Shown in pieces: positions 1 to 6,929 of a DNA stretch of 11,932 nucleotides. The stretch comes from Clostridiales bacterium. GTDB lineage: Bacteria > Bacillota > Clostridia > Lachnospirales > Lachnospiraceae. The DNA lies in the NCBI GenBank assembly GCA_019423835.1, contig JAHZAR010000075.1, forward strand, positions 1,789 through 13,720, given 5' to 3'. Each line of letters begins with the position of its first letter. Position 1 is the stretch's first letter. The notes beneath the pieces are model-generated. The model ran no database searches, had not been told where the DNA came from, and was given only the letters and a program-made list of their open reading frames with translations. The position numbers and the translations under genes are program-made.

Positions 1-2
1 AG

Positions 3-65
3 TCTGCCTATTTCATGCAGAGAAACGGTGCAGTCAAAGAAGAGGCTGTAACTGGGAACTTTTAG
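3..65 (+). CDS. possible C-terminal end of an upstream gene
   Basis: Frame 3 is open from the window edge for 20 codons and ends in TAG at 63-65. The peptide, starting SAYFMQRNGAVKEEAV, has a plausible composition, but it is too short to recognise. Frame 1 is also open, to a stop at 49-51, so the frame choice is uncertain. No clear terminator with a T-run follows before the next gene. Confidence 0.25.
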   Translation, partial: SAYFMQRNGAVKEEAVTGNF

Positions 66-139
66 AAGCTTCCTGTCTGAATCGAACCAGAAACGAAAAA
101 AATTTGCGTTTTTTTGTGAAGAATTGATAATTACTCTTT

Positions 140-168
140 CATTTTTCGGCGTTTTGCATTAATATAGT
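140..168 (+). promoter_or_regulatory. weak promoter candidate for the CdaR-like regulator
   Basis: The stretch from about 90 to 180 is AT-rich, and TATAGT at 163-168 is a fair -10 box. The hexamer 17 bases upstream (CATTTT, 140-145) is a poor -35. The position, 35 bases before the start codon, is sensible, but only the -10 is convincing. Confidence 0.22.
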
Positions 169-202
169 AATCAGGGAAAATTTTTGAAAAGGAGAGAAGG
201 CT

Positions 203-1291
203 ATGATATCAAATCAGATACTCCAGACAAATATTGAGGGGTTAAAAGGGATTACAAGAGTTGATCTGTGTATCTGCGATACAGAGGGGAAGATTCTGGC
301 CTCTACGTTTTCCGGCGCGGAAGAGTATGAAAATGCAATTCTCGCATTTGTGGAGTCACCGGCTGACAGCCAGGTGCTTCAGGGGCATCAGTTCTTTAAG
401 GTATTCGATGAGCATCAGCTGGAGTACGTCCTTCTGGCAAGAGGCGGAAGCGATGATGTATATATGGTTGGCAAGATGGCTGCTTTTCAGATACAGAACC
501 TGTTGGTGGCCTATAAGGAGAGGTTTGACAAGGACAACTTTATCAAGAATCTTCTGCTCGACAATCTGCTTTTGGTAGATATATATAACCGTGCGAAGAA
601 GCTCCACATTGAGACAAATGTGAAGCGTGTGGTATTCATTATCGAAACGCAGATGGAGAAGGATGGAAACGCTCTGGAAACGGTGAGAAGTCTGTTCTCC
701 ACAAAGACAAAGGACTTTATTACAGCAGTTGACGAGAAGAATATTATTCTCGTCAAGGAGGTAAAGCCAGGTGAAACCTACAGCGATCTGGAAAAGACAG
801 CGAACATGATTCTGGACATGCTGAACACGGAGGCCCTGTCTAAGGTCAATGTGGCATTCGGAACCATCGTCAATGAGATCAAGGATGTATCCCGTTCCTA
901 CAAGGAGGCCAGGATGGCCCTGGATGTCGGAAAGATTTTCTACAGCACAAAGAATGTAGTGGCGTACAGCAACCTGGGAATCGGACGTCTGATCTATCAG
1001 CTCCCGCTGCCTCTGTGCCGCATGTTTATCAAGGAAATCTTTGACGGAAAGTCGCCTGATGACTTTGACGAGGAGACTCTGACTACGATCAACAAGTTCT
1101 TTGAGAACAGCCTCAACGTATCGGAGACATCCAGACAGCTCTACATTCACAGAAACACTCTGGTGTACCGTCTGGATAAGCTGCAGAAGAGCACAGGCCT
1201 CGATCTGCGGGTGTTTGAGGATGCAATTACTTTCAAAATTGCACTGATGGTTGTAAAGTACATGAAGTATATGGAAAATCTTGACTATTAA
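203..1291 (+). CDS. CdaR/PucR-family transcriptional regulator
   Basis: This 362-residue protein is a predicted cytoplasmic DNA-binding regulator. Residues about 1-105 form an N-terminal sensor-like region resembling the diacid-recognition part of CdaR. Residues about 140-255 fit the GGDEF-like middle domain of this family. Residues 303-348 are a PucR-type C-terminal helix-turn-helix (HTH_30), with the characteristic LNVSETSRQLYIHRNTLVYR block followed by LDKLQKSTGLDLR. ATG at 203 is preceded by GGAGAG at 191-196 at a suitable distance. Family members in Proteobacteria respond to sugar diacids, but the ligand here is unknown. It lies just upstream of ftsEX in the same direction, separated by 319 structured bases, so control of the division cluster is possible but is only an inference. 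Family assignment is firm; target and ligand are not. Confidence 0.85.
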   Translation: MISNQILQTNIEGLKGITRVDLCICDTEGKILASTFSGAEEYENAILAFVESPADSQVLQGHQFFKVFDEHQLEYVLLARGGSDDVYMVGKMAAFQIQNLLVAYKERFDKDNFIKNLLLDNLLLVDIYNRAKKLHIETNVKRVVFIIETQMEKDGNALETVRSLFSTKTKDFITAVDEKNIILVKEVKPGETYSDLEKTANMILDMLNTEALSKVNVAFGTIVNEIKDVSRSYKEARMALDVGKIFYSTKNVVAYSNLGIGRLIYQLPLPLCRMFIKEIFDGKSPDDFDEETLTTINKFFENSLNVSETSRQLYIHRNTLVYRLDKLQKSTGLDLRVFEDAITFKIALMVVKYMKYMENLDY

Positions 1292-1384
1292 TCCCGAACA
1301 CAGGGCTCTGGGACTTCCGGCAGCCTGTTGGCTGATTCAGAGGACACAGGGGCAAAGGAGTCCGGGGAAGGTTTTGGAGGAAAG

Positions 1385-1424
1385 GCTGTACGGGAAGCCT
1401 GCGGGGGAAGGCTGCCCGTACAGC
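1385..1424 (+). terminator. strong hairpin, possible terminator of the CdaR-like gene
   Basis: GCTGTACGGG (1385-1394) pairs perfectly with CCCGTACAGC (1415-1424). After a single A/G mismatch, AGCCT (1396-1400) pairs with AGGCT (1409-1413), closing an 8-base loop, GCGGGGGA. This gives a 15-bp stem with one internal mismatch. The trailing sequence GGTTATTTAG is only moderately T-rich, so it is either a weak intrinsic terminator or a structured RNA element. The stem itself is certain from the sequence. Confidence 0.45.
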
Positions 1425-1529
1425 GGTTATTTAGAAAAACAGGTGTGCATGGCTGGAAACAGAGAGTGCCCCGGCAAAACAATTCAGGCCTGAGGGGCAT
1501 GGAGTGAAAAATTAAAGCAGAAAGCAGAC

Positions 1530-1585
1530 TGCTGCAATATGTGGGGGAGTAATTGTGCAGAAATGCGGCCTCATGTATTGCAGCA
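1530..1585 (+). repeat. wide inverted repeat in the ftsE leader
   Basis: TGCTGCAATA (1530-1539) is the exact reverse complement of TATTGCAGCA (1576-1585). Pairing continues inward through 1540-1546 with 1569-1575, using four Watson-Crick and three G-U pairs, giving a potential 17-bp stem around a 22-base loop. It ends 13 bases before the GGGGAG ribosome binding site (1599-1604) of ftsE, so it could affect leader stability or translation. No T-run follows, so it is unlikely to be a terminator. Confidence 0.45.
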
Positions 1586-1610
1586 ATTTACATAATCTGG
1601 GGAGAAGAGC

Positions 1611-2582
1611 ATGATAGAGATCATTAATCTCAATAAAACATATGACAACAAGAATAAGGCTCTGAAAAATGTTAATATACGCATTGAAGAGGGAGCGTTT
1701 GTTTTTATCATGGGACGCAGCGGATCCGGCAAATCTACTCTGATGAAGATTCTCTTAAAAGAAGTGGAGCCTACATCCGGCAGAGTGATTGTCAACGACA
1801 TGGAGCTGGGTAAGATGCCGCGCCGCTATGTGCCGAAATACAGGAAAATGCTGGGAGTCGTGTTTCAGGACTTCCGCCTGCTGAAGGATATGACTGTGTA
1901 CGAAAACGTGGCCTTTGCCCAGCGGGTTCTAGGAATGCCGACAAGAAAGATAAAGGAAAATGTGCCTGCCATTCTGCGGCAGGTGGGTCTTTCCTCAAAA
2001 TATAAATCCTATCCGAACCAGCTTTCGGGAGGAGAGCAGCAGAGAGTGGCCATCGCAAGGGCGCTGATCAACAATCCGGCGGTTCTTCTGGCCGATGAAC
2101 CCACAGGAAACCTGGATGCCCATAATTCCATGGAGATCATGGGACTTCTGGAGCAGATCAACCGGCGGGGGACGACGGTGGTTGTTGTCACTCACAGCCA
2201 TGAGATTGTGGAAAAAATGGGAAAACGAGTGATTACCATTGACAGGGGATGTGTTGTCAGTGATGAGGTTATGGAGCCCTGGGATTACGGGGAGCTGCAG
2301 GTGGAGGAGATCCATTCCAGGCGCGGTCCTGCCGTAAAAGAGTCGGAGAGCACAAAGAGAGCGGTCAGGGATGACAGGGAAAAGTATGAGAGAAGCGTCC
2401 GAAGGCAGGCAGAGAGCCGGAGAGATCATGGTTCTGACGGTGAGGGGTACAAAGCTTCCGCAAAGCATCAGGGCGATGTCTCAGGAATGCCTGAAGACAG
2501 TCAGACTGTGGGCAGAACCGTATCCTTCAGCGAGGTGAGAGAGCAGAGAGGACGAGGCAGAGGAAGAGGAAAACAGATATGA
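1611..2582 (+). CDS. ftsE: cell-division ATP-binding protein FtsE with extended C-terminus
   Basis: This is the cytoplasmic ATPase of the FtsEX complex, which transmits ATP hydrolysis across the membrane to a peptidoglycan hydrolase during division. All ABC motifs are visible: Walker A GRSGSGKS (35-42), Q-loop within VFQDFRLL (Q86), signature LSGGEQQR (138-145), Walker B VLLADEP (158-164) and H-loop His195. VFQDFRLL is typical of FtsE. The ABC domain ends near residue 228, the usual FtsE length. Here about 95 more residues follow: highly charged, Arg/Glu/Ser-rich and probably disordered, ending in RGRGRGRGKQI. The start is supported by GGGGAG at 1599-1604, six bases before ATG. The stop overlaps the ftsX start (ATGA, 2579-2582), indicating translational coupling. 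Confidence in FtsE is high; the role of the tail is unknown. Confidence 0.96.
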   Translation: MIEIINLNKTYDNKNKALKNVNIRIEEGAFVFIMGRSGSGKSTLMKILLKEVEPTSGRVIVNDMELGKMPRRYVPKYRKMLGVVFQDFRLLKDMTVYENVAFAQRVLGMPTRKIKENVPAILRQVGLSSKYKSYPNQLSGGEQQRVAIARALINNPAVLLADEPTGNLDAHNSMEIMGLLEQINRRGTTVVVVTHSHEIVEKMGKRVITIDRGCVVSDEVMEPWDYGELQVEEIHSRRGPAVKESESTKRAVRDDREKYERSVRRQAESRRDHGSDGEGYKASAKHQGDVSGMPEDSQTVGRTVSFSEVREQRGRGRGRGKQI

Positions 2583-3487
2583 GAATAGGCACATTTTGGT
2601 ACTGCCTGAAGGAGGGCATCAAAAATATAGGAAAAAATATTTGGTTTTCACTGGCCTCCGTGGCTGTTGTTTCCGCCTGCATCTTTTTATTCTGCATTTT
2701 TTTCTCCCTTGTGGCAAATGTGCGCTACATGGTGAAAAATGTGGAAACTACGGTGGGAATTACAGTTTTCTTTGATGAAAACCTGACAGAGGAGGATATA
2801 CAGGCCATAGGGGCCGAGATAAAAAAACAGCCGAATGTGAAGGAATGCGTCTACACTTCGCCGGAGGAGGCCTGGGAGTCGTTTAAGGCAGACTATTTTG
2901 CAGGCCTGGAGGATTTGGCGGAAGGCTTTGAACAGGATAATCCACTGGCAGACTCAGCTTCCTATGAAATTTTTCTGACGGATCTGACAGGCCAGGATCA
3001 AATGGTATCGTGGCTTCAGTCCCTTGACGGAGTGAGGAGAGTCAACTATTCCAGGGATGTAGCTGCAGGAATGAATGATTTTAACAGAATACTGGGAAGT
3101 GTGTCCCTTGGGATCATTATTCTTCTGCTGGCTGTGTCCATATTCCTGATCAGCAATACCATCAGGACAGCGGCTGCCTTCAGAAAGAATGAGAACAGGA
3201 TTATGAGGCTGATCGGCGCTACAAATTTTATGATCCGCTCACCGTTTGTGGTAGAGGGAATGATTATCGGTTTGGTGGGGGCTGTGCTTCCTCTGGGGCT
3301 GATCTATATGGTTTACAGACAGGTGGTATCCTACCTGGGAGAACATTTTGAGATGCTTTCCAATATCATTGTGTTTATTCCGCTCCACGTGATATTCCCG
3401 TATATGGTGGGAGTAGCCATGGCTCTGGGAGTTGGAATTGGCTTTGTGGGCAGCTTTTTCACAATCCGCAGGCACCTCAAGGTTTAG
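2579..3487 (+). CDS. ftsX: cell-division membrane protein FtsX
   Basis: This is the 302-residue permease-like partner of FtsE. It does not transport; it relays the ATPase cycle to an extracellular murein hydrolase or its activator. The topology is textbook: a cytoplasmic N-terminus, TM1 at about 22-47, an extracellular loop at about 48-170 (the region that contacts the hydrolase in characterised FtsX proteins), then TM2 about 173-195, TM3 about 224-246 and TM4 about 272-296. The conserved FtsX-type cytoplasmic stretch after TM2 (ISNTIRTAAAFRKNENRIMR, 191-210) and LIGAT (211-215) are present. The ATG lies inside the ftsE stop codon overlap, with GAGGA at 2566-2570 as the ribosome binding site, in the stretch encoding the FtsE RG tail. 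Its stop codon overlaps the ribosome binding site of the next gene, so the three genes are very probably one operon. Confidence 0.95.
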   Translation: MRIGTFWYCLKEGIKNIGKNIWFSLASVAVVSACIFLFCIFFSLVANVRYMVKNVETTVGITVFFDENLTEEDIQAIGAEIKKQPNVKECVYTSPEEAWESFKADYFAGLEDLAEGFEQDNPLADSASYEIFLTDLTGQDQMVSWLQSLDGVRRVNYSRDVAAGMNDFNRILGSVSLGIIILLLAVSIFLISNTIRTAAAFRKNENRIMRLIGATNFMIRSPFVVEGMIIGLVGAVLPLGLIYMVYRQVVSYLGEHFEMLSNIIVFIPLHVIFPYMVGVAMALGVGIGFVGSFFTIRRHLKV

Positions 3488-3499
3488 GAGTTGAAGCAC

Positions 3500-4699
3500 A
3501 TGGAAAAACACGGTATAAAAGCAGGACTGATTGCACTGGCCGCGGCACTGGCCGTTATCCCGGTTCAGGCGGCGGGAAAGGGCGATATTGACAGCGCGAA
3601 GGATAAAATATCCTCTCTGGAGGAGGAGAAGAAGAAGACAGAGGAAACGATTCAGGAGCTGGAAGCGCGGAAGGCGGATACAGAGAGCTATGTGAAGGAG
3701 CTGGACGGAGAGCTGGCCCGGCTGGATGACGAGCTCTCTGCCCTGGACAGCCGGATTGCAGGCAAGGAGGCTGATATTGAGGTGACGAAAAGTCAGCTTG
3801 AGGAGGCCCAAAAGACAGAGGAAGAGCAGTATGCCTCCATGAAGCTCAGGATAAAATATATGTATGAAAAGGGAGATACCAGCTATCTCGATCTGCTTCT
3901 GGAATCCGGTTCCATGTCCGAGATGCTGAACAGGGCAGAATATATCCGGAAGATCTCCTCCTACGACAGAAAAAAGCTTACCGAATACGGGGAGATAAAG
4001 GAGAAGATTGCGGACGACGAAGAGAAGCTGGAAGCGGAGCACAAGGAGCTTCTGGCTCTGCAGGAGCAGACAAAGGCCAAACAGGATTCTGTGGAGAAGC
4101 TGGTAGGGGAAAAGTCGAAGGAGCTGCAGAAATACCAGAATCAGATTGCAGCCAATGAATCGCAGCTTGCCTCCTATCAGGCCGATATTGAGGCTCAGGA
4201 AAACAGGATTCAGGAGATCGAGGCAGAGCTGAAGCGCCAGGAAGAGGAGGCAAGGAGGAAGGCGCAGGAGCAGGGAGAGGAGTATAAAACGGTAAGTATT
4301 GGGAATATTAGCTTTATATGGCCGTGCCCTTCCAGCAGCCGAATCACTTCCGGATTTGGCGGGAGAAGCTCACCGACGGAAGGAGCTTCCAGCAATCATA
4401 AGGGAATTGACATCGGAGCATCCTCGGGAAGCGATATCGTGGCAGCTGCCGACGGGACAGTTACAATCTCTACATACAGTTACTCGGCCGGTAACTATAT
4501 TATGATAAACCATGGAGGCGGGGTATCTACTGTATACATGCACTGTTCCAAGCTTCTCGTATCTGTGGGTGAAACAGTCAGGAAGGGGCAGGTTATAGCA
4601 AAGGTTGGCTCAACCGGATATTCAACAGGACCGCACCTTCATTTCGGAGTCAGGCTGAATGGTGCATACGTCAATCCGTCCCAGTATGTAAGCCCGTAG
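3500..4699 (+). CDS. secreted coiled-coil M23 peptidoglycan endopeptidase (EnvC-like architecture)
   Basis: This 399-residue exported protein is the likely FtsEX-dependent cell-wall hydrolase. Residues 1-24 form a signal peptide (hydrophobic core LIALAAALAVIPV, probable cleavage near VQA-A). Residues about 28-260 are a long Glu/Lys-rich coiled coil, and residues about 275-397 are an M23/LytM domain. The zinc and catalytic residues are all visible: His300 and Asp304 in NHKGIDIG, His348 in YMHCS, and His379/His381 in PHLHFG. So, unlike E. coli EnvC, which has a degenerate LytM domain and activates amidases, this protein should cut peptide cross-links itself. The start is ATG 3500, because TAGGAG at 3485-3490 lies nine bases upstream; the in-frame TTG at 3491 would directly abut that site. 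The ribosome binding site overlaps the ftsX stop. Family assignment is strong; control by FtsX is inferred from gene order and coiled-coil layout. Confidence 0.93.
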   Translation: MEKHGIKAGLIALAAALAVIPVQAAGKGDIDSAKDKISSLEEEKKKTEETIQELEARKADTESYVKELDGELARLDDELSALDSRIAGKEADIEVTKSQLEEAQKTEEEQYASMKLRIKYMYEKGDTSYLDLLLESGSMSEMLNRAEYIRKISSYDRKKLTEYGEIKEKIADDEEKLEAEHKELLALQEQTKAKQDSVEKLVGEKSKELQKYQNQIAANESQLASYQADIEAQENRIQEIEAELKRQEEEARRKAQEQGEEYKTVSIGNISFIWPCPSSSRITSGFGGRSSPTEGASSNHKGIDIGASSGSDIVAAADGTVTISTYSYSAGNYIMINHGGGVSTVYMHCSKLLVSVGETVRKGQVIAKVGSTGYSTGPHLHFGVRLNGAYVNPSQYVSP

Positions 4700-4823
4700 A
4701 AGTGACAATATCGAAGGCTGAACTGCAGACTGACATAAAATGCCGTATGAAAGACAGCATCCCGGTACACTTTCTGAAAAGACAGAGGGAGGATGTGTTC
4801 TGCGGCTGGTGAGGAGGCTAATT

Positions 4824-6134
4824 ATGGATAATAAAAATAAATTCTGGAAAGGTGTTATGGTAGGCGTGTTTGCCACGGCATTTGTCTGCCTGGTGACGGT
4901 GGGGGCTTCCATTGGCATCTACATGTTTGGACGTCAGATTCTGCTGAGAGCCGGCAGCGGCCAGGGCAGCTCCGGGCAGGAGGCAAGCTCAGAAGAAGCA
5001 GCCTCCCTTGATATGAACCAGGTCAACCGAAAGCTGGGAGTGATCCTGGATTTGATTAATGAGGTTTACCTGTTTGACACGGATCCGGCCGTGGAGGAGG
5101 CGGGAATCTACAAGGGTCTGATGTACAGCCTGGGAGATCTCTATGCCGATTACTATACGCCGGAGGAGATGACTGCCATGATGGAGGAAACAAATGGGGA
5201 ATACTGTGGAATCGGCGCCATGATCTCCCAGGACAGGATGACAAATGTTTCCACCATTATCAAGGTTTATAAGGATTCACCGGCCGAAGAGGGAGGACTT
5301 CTTCCGGGAGATATTCTCTACAAGGTAGACGGGCTTGATGTGAGCGGCATGGATTTGGATACCATTGTCAGCCAGCATGTGAGGGGAGAGGAGAATACTC
5401 CTGTGACGCTCACGGTTTACCGAGACGGGGAGGAAGTAGAGGTTACCATGAACCGCCGCCAGCTGGAGGTGCAGACGGTAGAGTACCAGATGCTGGATGA
5501 TCACAGGACAGGATATCTGCTGGTGACAGAATTTGACACGGTGACCGCAGAGCAGTTTAAGTCAGGAATCGACGGGCTCCTCAGCCAGGGGATGGAACAG
5601 CTTATTCTGGATTTCAGAAACAATCCGGGAGGTGAGCTGAATGCCGCCGTGTCCATGATAGACTACCTGATCCCAGACGGACTGACAATTGTTTCCATTG
5701 CTGACAGAAACGGAGTGGGAGAAACCTACACATCCGAGGACGGACATGAGCTGGATCTTCCGACAGCAATCCTTGTAAATGGAAATTCCGCCAGCGCTTC
5801 CGAGGTCTTTACAGGAGCCATGAAAGATCTCGACAGAGCGACGATTGTCGGAACCACCACGTTCGGCAAGGGAATTGTGCAGTCTCTGTACACTCTGCAG
5901 GATGGAAGCGGAGTCAAGCTCACAACTGAGCATTACTACACACCGGACGGAACAGATCTCCATGGAACAGGAATCGAGCCGGATGTGACAGTGGAGCTGA
6001 ACGAAGATCTGGCGACAATGATAGAAATTCCAAAAGATCAGGATAATCAGCTTGCTGCCGCCCTCAATGTGCTGAACGGGGATAAGGCAGACACTCAGGA
6101 AAGCAGCACGCAGGCAGCAGATGAAGCCGCTTAA
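4824..6134 (+). CDS. S41 carboxyl-terminal processing protease with PDZ domain
   Basis: This 436-residue membrane-anchored serine protease is of the Ctp/Prc type, which trims or degrades envelope proteins from their C-termini. A single N-terminal TM helix (about 11-36) is followed by a Ser/Gly/Glu linker, a PDZ domain at about 126-205 (GIGAMIS entry strand, SPAEEGGLLPGD carboxylate-loop region) and an S41 core at about 220-395. The catalytic set is intact: Ser324 in NSASASE, Lys349 in TTFGKG and Gln353, with spacings of 25 and 4 that match CtpB and Prc. The start is ATG 4824 because GAGGAGG (4811-4817) precedes it by six bases; an upstream in-frame ATG at 4740 lacks a site and would add an untypical 28 residues. 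It follows the M23 gene by 124 bases with no terminator between, so cotranscription is likely. A rho-independent terminator follows. Confidence 0.93.
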   Translation: MDNKNKFWKGVMVGVFATAFVCLVTVGASIGIYMFGRQILLRAGSGQGSSGQEASSEEAASLDMNQVNRKLGVILDLINEVYLFDTDPAVEEAGIYKGLMYSLGDLYADYYTPEEMTAMMEETNGEYCGIGAMISQDRMTNVSTIIKVYKDSPAEEGGLLPGDILYKVDGLDVSGMDLDTIVSQHVRGEENTPVTLTVYRDGEEVEVTMNRRQLEVQTVEYQMLDDHRTGYLLVTEFDTVTAEQFKSGIDGLLSQGMEQLILDFRNNPGGELNAAVSMIDYLIPDGLTIVSIADRNGVGETYTSEDGHELDLPTAILVNGNSASASEVFTGAMKDLDRATIVGTTTFGKGIVQSLYTLQDGSGVKLTTEHYYTPDGTDLHGTGIEPDVTVELNEDLATMIEIPKDQDNQLAAALNVLNGDKADTQESSTQAADEAA

Positions 6135-6153
6135 CATGAGAGCCTGAAATAAT

Positions 6154-6199
6154 AAATACGTCCTGCTGAAGAGTGTTTCTCTGATGCAGGGCGTATTTT
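6154..6199 (+). terminator. rho-independent terminator after the S41 protease gene
   Basis: AAATACGTCCTGC (6154-6166) pairs with GCAGGGCGTATTT (6186-6198), 13 bp with one G-U. A second short stem AGAG/CTCT (6170-6173 with 6179-6182) lies inside the loop. The 3' arm ends in TTTT (6196-6199). It sits 20 bases after the stop codon and probably ends the ftsE-ftsX-M23-S41 transcript. Confidence 0.75.
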
Positions 6200-6344
6200 A
6201 GTACGGATTTTTAGGCAGACAGTTTTCCGTCAGCCTCAGACAGGGCACCTGCAGAACAGGATGAGAGGTAAAAAACAGTTAGTCTGAGAAATAACAGAAA
6301 GAATGGTGCAAATATATAAAAAAACTAAAAAAATAAAGGAAATA

Positions 6345-6373
6345 TTGAACTATACAGATTTACTTGGTAAAAT
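6345..6373 (+). promoter_or_regulatory. extended -10 sigma-A promoter for the small membrane protein gene
   Basis: TTGAAC (6345-6350) and TAAAAT (6368-6373) are separated by exactly 17 bases. A TGG (6365-6367) directly before the -10 makes it an extended -10 element. The upstream sequence 6310-6344 is an A-rich tract resembling an UP element. Predicted transcription starts near 6380, 40 bases before the gene. Confidence 0.7.
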
Positions 6374-6420
6374 AATAGGACAGCAGGAAGCTTATAAACT
6401 CAAAAGAGAAAGGAAGGGGT

Positions 6421-6903
6421 ATGGGTATGGAAGAAATGAAAAAGGTTAAAACAGCTTCGATGGTTGTGCTTGTTCTCAGTATTATCACGATTGTTGTGAT
6501 GCTTGTGGGCATGGTCGCTGTCGGTCTGGTTGTAGGCGGTATGGCAGGAGCAGCGGGAGCCAGCGGAGCAGTGGTTGGCGGGGTAATGGCAGCAGCGACA
6601 GTTATTGCTCTGGTAATGAACGGAGGCATTCAATTTCTGTTCAGTCTTCTGATTCTGATCAAGAGCAAAAATCAGGAAAAAGCAGGACTGTGCTTTGGAT
6701 TCGGGATTGTGATTCTGGTAATTTCCGGGTTCTGGTGTCTGACAAGCCTTGCATCCTTTAATTTTATGACAGTGGTAATGGCCGGAGAGGTAATTGCTGC
6801 TGTGTTTATTATTGTCAATGCCAATAAGGCCAGAAAGGAACTGACCGGAAGGAGAGGGGACAGCAGCACAGAGGACGGAGGAGCAGAGAGAACAGAAGGA
6901 TAA
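6421..6903 (+). CDS. small four-helix membrane protein of unknown function
   Basis: I do not recognise a specific family for this 160-residue protein. It has about four hydrophobic helices: 12-38, 48-80 (probably one long or two short helices, rich in Gly/Ala), 88-107 and 112-133. A cytoplasmic-looking charged tail follows (KARKELTGRRGDSSTEDGG). The Gly/Ala-rich segment (VGGMAGAAGASGAVVGGVMA, 38-57) suggests tightly packed helices. AGGAAGGGG at 6411-6419 could serve ATG 6421 (AGGA, six bases) or ATG 6427 (AAGGGG, seven bases); the difference is two residues. The gene has its own strong promoter and a strong terminator, so it is a single-gene unit unrelated to the division cluster by transcription. 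Real coding is likely; function unknown. Confidence 0.75.
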   Translation: MGMEEMKKVKTASMVVLVLSIITIVVMLVGMVAVGLVVGGMAGAAGASGAVVGGVMAAATVIALVMNGGIQFLFSLLILIKSKNQEKAGLCFGFGIVILVISGFWCLTSLASFNFMTVVMAGEVIAAVFIIVNANKARKELTGRRGDSSTEDGGAERTEG

Positions 6904-6929
6904 AAAAGACAGCTGATAATGGATGTTCC

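Larger units (their letters stand above)
1292..1610 (+). other. 319-base structured intergenic region upstream of ftsE
   Basis: No convincing gene is present; the short open frames on both strands lack ribosome binding sites and look non-coding. The region is rich in inverted repeats: a small compound hairpin (CTCTG 1306-1310 with CAGAG 1338-1342, enclosing CAGCC 1321-1325 and GGCTG 1330-1334), a long stem at 1385-1424, and a wide stem at 1530-1585 ending 25 bases before the ftsE start. I found no strong sigma-A promoter; TTAAAG 1512-1517 with CAATAT 1535-1540 (17-base spacer) is the best weak candidate. It may hold a terminator for the regulator gene and the ftsE leader. Confidence 0.5.

Noticed and set aside
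90..115. A-run/T-run pair as a terminator of the upstream gene
   Set aside because: The pairing is almost entirely A-T with a tiny core and would not form a stable terminator stem.
356..1150. 264-codon open frame on the minus strand opposite the CdaR-like gene
   Set aside because: It is a shadow of a well-supported gene, has no ribosome binding site and its translation resembles no protein family.
1281..1493. 70-codon frame overlapping the end of the CdaR-like gene
   Set aside because: It starts inside the upstream gene, crosses the strong hairpin and lacks a ribosome binding site.
3491..3499. TTG start for the M23 gene
   Set aside because: It directly abuts the TAGGAG site; ATG 3500 has correct spacing and begins a normal signal peptide.
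3239..4042. 267-codon minus-strand open frame across ftsX and the M23 gene
   Set aside because: It spans two real genes in antisense and has low-complexity Leu/Gln-rich sequence caused by the coiled-coil codons.
4740..4823. 28-residue N-terminal extension of the S41 protease
   Set aside because: No ribosome binding site stands before ATG 4740, whereas GAGGAGG sits six bases before ATG 4824, which also gives a normal membrane-anchor N-terminus.
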